Shown piece after piece: positions 1-5,134 of a stretch of 5,160 nt of DNA. Source of the DNA: an uncultured Clostridia bacterium (GTDB lineage Bacteria > Bacillota > Clostridia > Oscillospirales > Oscillospiraceae); the NCBI GenBank assembly GCA_946187475.1, contig CAMHRJ010000174.1:1-5160 (forward strand). Direction: 5' to 3'. The position numbers and the translations under genes are program-made. The notes beneath the pieces are model-generated. The model saw nothing but the letters and a program-made list of their open reading frames with translations, was not told where the DNA came from and did not search any database. The stretch's first letter is position 1, and every line of letters begins with the position of its first letter.

Positions 1-302
1 TGCCGGTGGGCTCCATCCTGGGCTATCTCCTGCTGGACAGCGATGTGCCTCTGCCCCTGGGCAAAACCGGCTGGGCCGTGGCGCCGGTGCTGGTCTACGC
101 TGTGGGCTATCTGGGAAACATCCTCCTGCAGGGCGTGGGCGACTGGCCCGACCGGCATGATTTCTACGGCTTCCTGCTCTGGGGCTGGGGCCCGGGCGTG
201 GTGATTTTCGCGGTACTGCTGCTGGTCACATGGGGCCTTGCGCTGCTGCTCTGGCGCTTCGGCCGAAGCCGCGTGAAACGAGAAAAAACAAACGCTCTGT
301 GA
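1..302 (+). CDS. Small integral membrane protein, C-terminal part (partial at left edge)
   Basis: This is a reading frame open to the left edge and ending at TGA 300-302. A GTG codon at 6-8 could be a start, but the frame continues upstream of it and no ribosome binding site can be seen, so I treat it as a truncated gene. About 98 residues are visible. They hold two clear hydrophobic membrane segments (roughly residues 22-42 and 63-84, counted from the GTG), part of another at the extreme left, a tryptophan- and glycine-rich loop between them (GVGDWPDRHDFYGF), and a short basic tail (RFGRSRVKREK) that should be cytoplasmic by the positive-inside rule. I do not recognise the family and see no catalytic motif. 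The last codons double as one arm and the A-tract of the terminator shared with the convergent carboxypeptidase gene. Membrane location is well supported; function is unknown. Confidence 0.6.
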   Translation, partial: PVGSILGYLLLDSDVPLPLGKTGWAVAPVLVYAVGYLGNILLQGVGDWPDRHDFYGFLLWGWGPGVVIFAVLLLVTWGLALLLWRFGRSRVKREKTNAL

Positions 303-324
303 GACAAGCCTCACAGAGCGTTTT
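283..324. terminator. Bidirectional intrinsic terminator between convergent genes
   Basis: A 14-bp perfect inverted repeat pairs 290-303 with 310-323 (core AACGCTCTGTGA against TCACAGAGCGTT) around a 6-nt loop. Reading right, the stem runs into TTTT (321-324). Reading left, it is followed by six T (complement of the A run 283-288), so the - strand terminator for the carboxypeptidase gene looks the stronger of the two. The stop codon of the left gene (300-302) lies inside the stem. Confidence 0.85.
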
Positions 325-337
325 GCATGGAATTCAT

Positions 338-1765
338 TTACTTTCTGCCGGTTCTCCAGTCCTCGTACTCCCGGCGCATGGCGGCCCGCTCCCGGGCCTG
401 CTGTTGCTGTTGACGCTTGCGGCGGGCTTCCAGCTCCCGCTGGCGCTGCCGCCGATTGTAGCGCACCATCAGCACGATATAGAGCACGATGACCGCAAAG
501 ATCACGATCAGGATGCCCAGCACGATGGGCCGACTGAAGAATCGCATCAGGCCCTGGCGCAGGAAGGCGATATGAGAGAGCTCCACGCCGTAGCTGGCCA
601 CGATGGGCACCTTGCCATATTCCACCCCGTCCTTGGAGACCGCGATCTCGCCCAGGATGTCCCCGGCCTCCACCGGTGCCTTCAGAGGGTCGTTGTCCCG
701 CTCGGAGTAGACCGTCAGGGTGCGCTCAAATTCCTCCAGCACCGCGTCGTTGGGCAGCACCGCGGTCAGGTCCTCCCGGGCGTGGGCGGTGACCCGGTCG
801 GCGTCGCTGCCGAACTGCACCGGCACGTCGCACAGCAGCTCCGAGCTGCTGACCAGGGTCTGGGTGCTGTAGTTGTTGAACAGCCAGTCATAGAGGTGGA
901 TGGAGTCGGTGAAGTTCTTGTATTCGGCGGTGCCGTTGGCCTTGGTACCCTCGCCGGCGCCCAGCACGATGCACAGCAGCCGAATGCCGTTGCGCTCGGC
1001 GGTGGAGATCAGGCAGTAGCCTGCGGCGCTGGTGTGGCCGGTTTTGATGCCGGCAGCGCCCTCATAGAGATAACCGGGATAGATGATGGAATCGGGGTTG
1101 ATGAGGCCGTTGGTGTTCTGCAGGGTGCGGGCCTCGCTCTTGTTGGTGGCGGGGATGGTCTTCGAGAGGGTGTTGCTCATGGCGAAGAACAGATCGTGCT
1201 TCAGCGCCTCCTCGGTGATCAGACGCAGGTCGTTGGCAGTGGTGTAATGCTCCTCGCTGGGCATACCGTGGGGATTCACAAAGTGCGTCCCCGTGCAGCC
1301 CAGCTCCTGGGCCCGCTGGTTCATCAGGGCCACGAAGTCCGTGATGCTGCCGGCCACGGCGCTGGCGATCACGTTGCAGGCCTCGTTGGCGGAGGAGATC
1401 ATGGCGCAGTAGAGATAGTTCTCCAGGGTCATGATCTCGCCCGGCACGATGCCGGCGGAGCTGGATTCCTCGTCCAGACCCTCCATGCAGTCATCCCCGG
1501 CGGTGATCTCGTCCTTGAGGTTCAGGTCGCCCCGGTCCACGGCCTCCAGAGCCAGCAGGATGGTCATGATCTTCGTGAGACTGGCTGGATAGGCCCGCTC
1601 GTCGGCGCCCTGGGAATAATAGACCTGACCGGAATCCAAGTCCACCAGCAGCGCCTGCCGGGCAGAGAGCTCCGGCGCGTCCTCCACAGCCAGGGCCATG
1701 GGCGTTAAAATGCCGGCCAGCAGACAAACCGCCAGCAGGATGGAAAGAATTTTCCGCTTTTTCAT
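338..1765 (-). CDS. D-alanyl-D-alanine carboxypeptidase, peptidase S11 (DacF/PBP5-type), membrane anchored
   Basis: This 475-residue penicillin-binding protein should remove the terminal D-Ala from peptidoglycan pentapeptides outside the cell, limiting cross-linking. It opens with a Sec signal peptide (MKKRK, hydrophobic core, probable cleavage after ALA at residue 26). All three active-site motifs of the family are present: SLTK (S62 nucleophile, K65), SAN (125-127) and KTG (241-243). Residues of about 300-395 fit the beta-rich PBP5 C-terminal domain. A transmembrane helix (about 413-434) follows, then a roughly 40-residue arginine/glutamine-rich tail (five Q at 452-456), presumably cytoplasmic. 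Classical PBP5 ends in an amphipathic helix instead, so this is a true membrane-spanning anchor plus an extra tail. The ATG has GGGAGA (1771-1776) five bases upstream; no other start retains the signal peptide. The gene is divergent from the ComEA-like/two-component operon and has its own promoter. Family assignment is firm; the paralog name (dacF or other) is not. Confidence 0.95.
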   Translation of the reverse strand: MKKRKILSILLAVCLLAGILTPMALAVEDAPELSARQALLVDLDSGQVYYSQGADERAYPASLTKIMTILLALEAVDRGDLNLKDEITAGDDCMEGLDEESSSAGIVPGEIMTLENYLYCAMISSANEACNVIASAVAGSITDFVALMNQRAQELGCTGTHFVNPHGMPSEEHYTTANDLRLITEEALKHDLFFAMSNTLSKTIPATNKSEARTLQNTNGLINPDSIIYPGYLYEGAAGIKTGHTSAAGYCLISTAERNGIRLLCIVLGAGEGTKANGTAEYKNFTDSIHLYDWLFNNYSTQTLVSSSELLCDVPVQFGSDADRVTAHAREDLTAVLPNDAVLEEFERTLTVYSERDNDPLKAPVEAGDILGEIAVSKDGVEYGKVPIVASYGVELSHIAFLRQGLMRFFSRPIVLGILIVIFAVIVLYIVLMVRYNRRQRQRELEARRKRQQQQQARERAAMRREYEDWRTGRK

Positions 1766-1806
1766 ATCATTCTCCCGGAAAATGTGTTATACTGAATACT
1801 TGAGAT

Positions 1807-1830
1807 GGTGAGAACCGTTGAATTTTCACC
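1807..1830. repeat. 24-bp inverted repeat, candidate operator or 5'-terminal mRNA hairpin
   Basis: GGTGAGAA (1807-1814) faces TTTTCACC (1823-1830) across eight bases, matching at seven of eight positions. As DNA it covers the -35 of the + promoter and abuts the predicted start of the - transcript. As RNA it would form a stem-loop at the very 5' end of the carboxypeptidase mRNA. The repeat is plainly visible; either role is inference. Confidence 0.5.
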
Positions 1831-1845
1831 AGAGTCTATTATAAT
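1818..1845 (+). promoter_or_regulatory. Sigma-A-type promoter of the ComEA-like/two-component operon
   Basis: On the + strand there is TTGAAT (1818-1823) as -35, a 16-base spacer and a perfect TATAAT (1840-1845) as -10. Transcription should start near 1852-1853, only about 13 bases before the ATG at 1866. The -10 overlaps the opposite-strand -10 in the palindrome ATTATAAT (1838-1845). Confidence 0.65.
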
Positions 1846-1866
1846 GGGAAATAAGTCGAAAATCAA
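1838..1866 (-). promoter_or_regulatory. Sigma-A-type promoter of the D,D-carboxypeptidase gene
   Basis: On the - strand there is TTGATT (1866-1861) as -35, a 17-base spacer and a perfect TATAAT (1843-1838) as -10. Transcription should start near 1830-1831, giving a leader of about 65 nt. The -35 touches the first base of the ComEA-like start codon, and the -10 shares bases with the divergent promoter. Confidence 0.75.
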
Positions 1867-2225
1867 TGGAAAAATCAAAACTTAAACTTTCCCCGGCGGA
1901 ATGGGCCGCCATCGGGCTGACGGCCCTGTTTTTGATCGCGGCCGCGGTGCTCTCCGTCCGGCCCAAGGCAGAAGTCACCCTTGCGGCGGCAAAGCCTGCC
2001 GCCACCGCCGCGGTGGAGATCATCGACCTGAATACGGCGGATGCCGAGGCGCTCCAGACCCTGCCGGGCATCGGCCCGGAGCTGGCCTCCCGCATCATCG
2101 CCTATCGAACCGAGCACGGCGGTTTTACCGACCCCGCCGAGCTCTTGAACATCGACGGCATCGGCGACAAGACCTACGCAGAGCTGATTTCGCACATCAC
2201 CGTCCAATCGGAGGAGGAACCATGA
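1866..2225 (+). CDS. ComEA-like membrane-anchored helix-hairpin-helix DNA-binding protein
   Basis: This 119-residue protein has a short basic N-terminus (MEKSKLK), one transmembrane helix (about residues 14-31), an Ala/Lys linker, and a tandem helix-hairpin-helix domain at about 53-113. The hairpins are LPGIG (66-70) and IDGIG (96-100), with the family signature DLNTADAEALQTLPGIG beginning at 54. The topology (N-terminus in, domain outside) matches ComEA, which binds incoming double-stranded DNA at the surface in natural transformation. Unlike typical Firmicute ComEA it has no SLBB domain between anchor and HhH, and no comEB/comEC follow, so a role in DNA uptake is plausible but not shown. 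The ATG at 1866 is the only usable start: an in-frame stop lies at 1842-1844 and no ATG/GTG/TTG falls between. No clear Shine-Dalgarno precedes it and the predicted leader is about 13 nt. Its TGA overlaps the ATG of the response regulator (ATGA, 2222-2225), implying translational coupling. Confidence 0.85.
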   Translation: MEKSKLKLSPAEWAAIGLTALFLIAAAVLSVRPKAEVTLAAAKPAATAAVEIIDLNTADAEALQTLPGIGPELASRIIAYRTEHGGFTDPAELLNIDGIGDKTYAELISHITVQSEEEP

Positions 2226-2911
2226 AAATCTTAGTGGTAGACGACGAGAAAACCATCGTCAAGGGCATCAAATTCAATCTGGAGCGCGAGGGCTACGAGG
2301 TGGACGCCTGCTATGACGGCGAGGCCGCCATCGAGCTGGCGCGCACGGAGCAGTATGCCGTGATCCTGCTGGATCTCATGATGCCGAAGGTGGACGGACT
2401 GGAGGCCTGCCAGCAGATCCGGCAGTTCTCCAACGTGCCGATCATCATGCTCACCGCCCGCAGCGAGGACGGCGACAAGCTCATGGGCTTCGAGTCCGGG
2501 GCCGACGATTACGTGACCAAGCCCTTCAACATCATGGAGCTGAAGGCCCGCATCCGGGCGCTGATCCGCCGGTCCTCCATGCCCGGCTCCGCCCAGCAGA
2601 AGACCGACGACAAGCTCATCCGGGGCCAGATTGAGATCGACCCCGAGCGCCGCAGTGCCAAGCGCTATGGCGAGACCGTGGAGCTGACTGTGAAGGAATT
2701 CGACCTGATCGAGCTGCTGATGCGGAATCCCGGCAAGGTCTACAGCCGGGAAAACCTGCTGGACCTGGTCTGGGGCTACGACTATCAGGGCGACATCCGC
2801 ACCGTGGACGTGCACATCCGCCGTCTGCGGGAGAAGCTGGAGAAGCAGCCCAACAGCCCGGAGTATATCATCACCAAATGGGGCGTAGGCTACTACTTCG
2901 CCGAGGCGTGA
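2222..2911 (+). CDS. OmpR/PhoB-family response regulator transcription factor
   Basis: This is a 229-residue cytoplasmic two-component regulator. The receiver domain (about 1-115) has the acidic pair D7/D8, phosphoacceptor D51 (LLDLMMP), T78 (MLTAR) and K100 (VTKPF), all at canonical spacing. A linker of about 15 residues leads to a winged-helix DNA-binding domain (about 130-227) with the recognition-helix signature RTVDVHIRRLREKLE and the C-terminal wing WGVGYYF. Length and sequence are like the WalR/PhoP branch of Firmicutes, but I cannot separate the subfamilies by eye. The start is fixed by AGGAGG at 2212-2217 and by the ATGA overlap with the ComEA-like gene. The partner kinase follows after 21 bases. 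Regulators of this class usually bind direct repeats and often control their own operon. The target genes cannot be read from the window; the divergent carboxypeptidase gene is a reasonable guess. Confidence 0.95.
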   Translation: MKILVVDDEKTIVKGIKFNLEREGYEVDACYDGEAAIELARTEQYAVILLDLMMPKVDGLEACQQIRQFSNVPIIMLTARSEDGDKLMGFESGADDYVTKPFNIMELKARIRALIRRSSMPGSAQQKTDDKLIRGQIEIDPERRSAKRYGETVELTVKEFDLIELLMRNPGKVYSRENLLDLVWGYDYQGDIRTVDVHIRRLREKLEKQPNSPEYIITKWGVGYYFAEA

Positions 2912-2932
2912 AGCGCCGCTGATTCATAGATT

Positions 2933-4357
2933 ATGGAGCAACCGAAACGAAAATACAGGTCCAGCGTACAGCTGCAGTTCGCGGCCTACTTCGCGGTGCT
3001 GACCATCGTGCTGCTGGCGCTGCTGAACACCTATCCCCTTCGGGCGTCCCGTGACGTGGTGTTCTCCGAAAAGGAGAGCTCCCTCATGAACCGGGCGTCG
3101 GTGGTGTCCTCCTCCCTGGCGCTGCTGGACCAGATCACCGCCGACAACACCCGGCAGGTCATCGGCCTGCTGGACGTCAACAATCTGGACCGGGTGCTGG
3201 TGACGGACGAGGCCGGCAAGGCCATCTATGACACCGCCGAGGGCGGCGAGATTCCCAATGAGATCGCCCGGGCACTGAAGGGTGAGGCGGTGTTCACCTC
3301 CAAGTTCGACATGGAGGCCTTCCAAAGCGGCGCGGCCGTACCCGTGCGCAGCGGCGGAAAGACCATCGGCACGGTCTACATCGCGGAATACGACGCCGAG
3401 CAGGCGGCCATTATCGTGGGCATCCAGCACCGGCTGAGCACCATCTCCATCACGGTGGCCCTCCTCGCGCTGGTGATCATCTTCTTCTCCATCCGCATGA
3501 TGACCCGGCGCATCACCCAGCTGGCCGACGGCGTGCGCACGGTGCAGTCCGGCGACTACTCCTTCCGGCTGGAGCTCAGCGGCAACGACGAGCTGACGGA
3601 GTTGGGCAGCGAGCTGAACCACCTGACCGAGCGTCTGGAGACCACGGAAGCCCAGCGCCGGCAGTTCGTATCCGATGCCAGCCACGAGCTGAAAACGCCC
3701 TTGGCCTCCATCCGTCTGCTGTCGGACAGCATCGTCCAGGACACGGACATGGACAGCGCCACCATGCGGGAGTTCGTCACGGACATCGGCACCGAGGCCG
3801 AGCGCCTCCAGCGCACCACGGAAAAGCTTTTGAACCTCTCCCGTCGGGACGACGGCGTCCAGGGCGAGCTGCAGAACGTGGACCTGCGCAAGGCCGTGGA
3901 GGGCACTCACCGGCTGCTTGCCCCGCTGGCCGAGGCCAGCCACATCACCATCCACAGCCAGCTGGACGAGGGCTGCTTCGTCCGGGCCACCGAGGACGAC
4001 ATCTACCACATCGTCTTCAACCTGGTGGAGAACGCCATCAAGTACAATCTGGCCACCGGCAGCGTCACGGTGAAGGTCTTTCGGGAGGCGGACAAGTGCC
4101 TGCTCACCGTAGAGGACACAGGCATCGGCATCCCGGAGCAGGACCAGCCCAACATCTTCGGCCGCTTTTACCGGGTGGACAAGGCCCGCAGCCGGGAGCA
4201 CGGCGGCAGCGGTCTGGGTCTGAGCATCGTCCACGACGCGGTGACCCTCTATGGCGGCACCATCGCCGTGGAGAGCGTGGAGCCCCACGGCAGCAAGTTC
4301 ACCGTCACCTTCCCCGCCGCAGAATCCGAAAGCATTGAATCTGAAAGCGCAGAATAA
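2933..4357 (+). CDS. HAMP-domain sensor histidine kinase
   Basis: This 474-residue membrane kinase should phosphorylate the response regulator encoded just upstream. It has TM1 at about residues 14-33 and an extracytoplasmic region of about 135 residues with Cache/PAS-like features (VLVTDEAGKAIYD near 88-100, GKTIGTVYIAEYD near 142-154). TM2 at about 168-187 leads to HAMP (about 188-240), HisKA with H251 in SHELKTPLAS (E252 and T255 also fit the phosphatase motif), and an ATPase domain: N box NLVENAIKYN (363-372), G1 DTGIGI (395-400), F box FGRFYRVD and G2 GGSGLGL (424-430). All catalytic motifs look intact. It ends in a short acidic tail, ESESIESESAE. An in-frame TAG at 2927-2929 rules out an earlier start, and the next in-frame Met (residue 52) would remove TM1, so 2933 is the start even though no Shine-Dalgarno is visible. 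The sensed signal is unknown; the large external domain and the carboxypeptidase neighbour suggest an envelope signal (inference). Confidence 0.95.
   Translation: MEQPKRKYRSSVQLQFAAYFAVLTIVLLALLNTYPLRASRDVVFSEKESSLMNRASVVSSSLALLDQITADNTRQVIGLLDVNNLDRVLVTDEAGKAIYDTAEGGEIPNEIARALKGEAVFTSKFDMEAFQSGAAVPVRSGGKTIGTVYIAEYDAEQAAIIVGIQHRLSTISITVALLALVIIFFSIRMMTRRITQLADGVRTVQSGDYSFRLELSGNDELTELGSELNHLTERLETTEAQRRQFVSDASHELKTPLASIRLLSDSIVQDTDMDSATMREFVTDIGTEAERLQRTTEKLLNLSRRDDGVQGELQNVDLRKAVEGTHRLLAPLAEASHITIHSQLDEGCFVRATEDDIYHIVFNLVENAIKYNLATGSVTVKVFREADKCLLTVEDTGIGIPEQDQPNIFGRFYRVDKARSREHGGSGLGLSIVHDAVTLYGGTIAVESVEPHGSKFTVTFPAAESESIESESAE
4322..4351 (+). repeat. Two imperfect 15-bp units encoding an acidic Ser-Glu tail
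   Basis: GAATCCGAAAGC (4322-4333) recurs as GAATCTGAAAGC (4337-4348), in frame, at the end of the kinase gene. It encodes ESES-I-ESES-A and looks like a small in-frame duplication. No function is evident. Confidence 0.4.
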
Positions 4358-4361
4358 GATA

Positions 4362-4406
4362 CATCCCACCGTCTGGGTGCAGATCCCCCAGCGGTGGGTG
4401 CTTTTT
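4362..4406 (+). terminator. Intrinsic terminator of the ComEA-like/two-component operon
   Basis: Five bases after the kinase stop codon a two-part stem forms: CCCACCG (4365-4371) with CGGTGGG (4392-4398), then, past one bulged base, CTGGG (4373-4377) with CCCAG (4387-4391), closed by a 9-nt loop. TTTTT (4402-4406) follows. This ends the three-gene operon and isolates the heat-shock gene downstream. Confidence 0.85.
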
Positions 4407-4415
4407 GCATCCGGA

Positions 4416-4442
4416 TTAGCACTCTCCTAAAAAGAGTGCTAA
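4416..4442. promoter_or_regulatory. CIRCE element, HrcA repressor operator
   Basis: TTAGCACTC, nine bases, GAGTGCTAA: an exact match to the CIRCE consensus, with one further A/T pair outside (4415 and 4443). HrcA binds this operator in Firmicutes and releases it on heat stress when GroEL is busy with unfolded protein. It lies 133 bases before the hsp20 start codon and 9 bases after the T-tract of the upstream terminator, so hsp20 is its only plausible target in the window. Confidence 0.97.
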
Positions 4443-4465
4443 TATTTACAGTTTGTTCATATAAT
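4437..4465 (+). promoter_or_regulatory. Probable hsp20 promoter overlapping CIRCE
   Basis: A perfect TATAAT lies at 4460-4465. At 17-base spacing the -35 would be TGCTAA (4437-4442), a poor match located inside the right arm of CIRCE, so HrcA binding would block polymerase directly. Transcription would start near 4472, giving a leader of about 100 nt. An alternative is TTGCAT (4405-4410) with TAAAAA (4428-4433), which would put CIRCE over the -10. The -10 at 4460 is the better guess, but the exact promoter is uncertain. Confidence 0.45.
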
Positions 4466-4491
4466 ATAGGCTATTTATTCATTTTTGCAGC

Positions 4492-4579
4492 GTATTTTAT
4501 ATATCAGAAAGAGCGAGATCGATAAATACATCGGTCAAAAACCAACATTGTATAAACATCAAGGAGGAATATAAAATGT
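4492..4579 (+). promoter_or_regulatory. hsp20 mRNA leader: hairpin and possible start-codon-masking helix
   Basis: Two structures can be read. First, GATCGAT (4517-4523) pairs with ATCGGTC (4530-4536), one G-U included, over a 6-nt loop. Second, ATTTTATAT (4494-4502) is exactly complementary to ATATAAAAT (4569-4577), which spans the gap after the Shine-Dalgarno and the A and U of the AUG; two G-U pairs could extend it. An all A-U helix over a start codon of a small heat-shock gene resembles RNA thermometers. This is a hypothesis: chance A/T complementarity in AT-rich leaders is common. Confidence 0.3.
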
Positions 4580-5016
4580 TCGAAATCATGCCCATTGAGC
4601 GCAGAAGCTACCGGATGCGTCCCTTCGACCCCTTCCGCGAAATGCAGGAAATGCAGCGCGCCTTCTGGGGCAACACCGATGTTGCCACCAGCTTCCGCAC
4701 CGACATCAGCGAGACCAGCGACGGCTACAAGCTGGAGGCTGAGCTCCCCGGCTTCAAGAAAGAGGACATCAAGGTCGACATCGACGACGAGACCCTGACC
4801 ATCAAGGCCGAGCACAGCGAGAGCAAGGACGAGCAGAACGACGAAGGCGAGTATGTCCGCCGGGAGCGTTACTACGGCAGCTATCAGCGCAGCTTCAACG
4901 TCTCTGAGATCGACGTGGAGGGCATCACCGCCGCCTATGAAAACGGCATCCTGACCCTGAACATGCCGAAGAAGGCGCCGGTCAAGCCCGAGTCCAGACA
5001 CCTGGAGATCCTGTAA
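4576..5016 (+). CDS. hsp20: Hsp20/alpha-crystallin family small heat-shock protein
   Basis: This 146-residue ATP-independent holdase should bind unfolding proteins in the cytoplasm and pass them to DnaK/GroEL. It has a short N-terminal arm with a Met/Phe/Pro-rich segment (RPFDPFREMQEMQRAFW, about 15-31). The alpha-crystallin domain covers about 39-133, including ELPGFKKEDIKVDI (56-69), the dimerisation-loop region rich in E/D/R (82-100) and the signature AYENGILTLNMPK (120-132). A C-terminal extension carries an I/L-x-I/L-type motif (LEI, 143-145) used in oligomer assembly. The length is usual for bacterial Hsp20. The start is supported by a strong AAGGAGG (4561-4567) eight bases upstream. 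The gene stands alone between two terminators and is preceded by a perfect CIRCE operator, so HrcA control is well supported. The symbol is a family name only. Confidence 0.97.
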   Translation: MFEIMPIERRSYRMRPFDPFREMQEMQRAFWGNTDVATSFRTDISETSDGYKLEAELPGFKKEDIKVDIDDETLTIKAEHSESKDEQNDEGEYVRRERYYGSYQRSFNVSEIDVEGITAAYENGILTLNMPKKAPVKPESRHLEIL

Positions 5017-5072
5017 ACACACTCTGATATCATTTCCCTTCTTCCCCTATCCCCTTAGAATTTGTGCAAGCG

Positions 5073-5100
5073 AGCCGCGCCTGATCTCAGGCGCGGCTTT
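5073..5100 (+). terminator. Probable intrinsic terminator of hsp20
   Basis: A very GC-rich 11-bp perfect stem pairs 5073-5083 (AGCCGCGCCTG) with 5088-5098 (CAGGCGCGGCT) over a 4-nt loop. The T-tract is short (TTT, 5098-5100, then GCTGTTG), so termination may be imperfect. The stem lies 56 bases after the hsp20 stop; the stretch between is pyrimidine-rich and holds nothing else I can identify. Confidence 0.7.
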
Positions 5101-5134
5101 GCTGTTGAATTGGAGTTTAACGTTTGCACTGAAA

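Noticed and set aside
230..1708. Long + strand open frame (492 codons) opposite the carboxypeptidase gene
   Set aside because: It is a shadow of the GC-rich third positions of the real - strand gene. Its translation is low-complexity (H, G, V, Q, L rich) with no domain, while the opposite strand has a signal peptide and SxxK/SxN/KTG motifs.
1789..1800. ATACT direct repeat with 7-bp period in the carboxypeptidase leader, considered as a response-regulator site
   Set aside because: OmpR/PhoB-family sites usually repeat at about 10-11 bp; five-base repeats in AT-rich sequence are expected by chance.
1901..2221. Upstream extension of the response regulator frame through the ComEA-like gene
   Set aside because: The extension translates to an Arg/His-rich out-of-frame reading of the HhH gene. 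The true start is the ATG at 2222, with AGGAGG upstream and the receiver domain beginning MKILVVDDE.
2924..4369. Long - strand open frame (481 codons) antisense to the whole histidine kinase gene
   Set aside because: The same G/C codon-bias effect. The product is His/Gly/Val/Gln-rich with no recognisable motif, it has no promoter or ribosome site of its own, and the + strand encodes an intact kinase.
4533..4549. Possible CtsR operator in the hsp20 leader (GGTCAAA at 4533-4539)
   Set aside because: Only one heptad matches; the second half after the 3-base spacer (CAACATT) does not fit the tandem GGTCAAA consensus, and the site would be well inside the transcribed leader.
4504..5022. - strand open frame (172 codons) opposite hsp20
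   Set aside because: A mirror of a codon-biased gene; it reads through the hsp20 leader and shows no family features.
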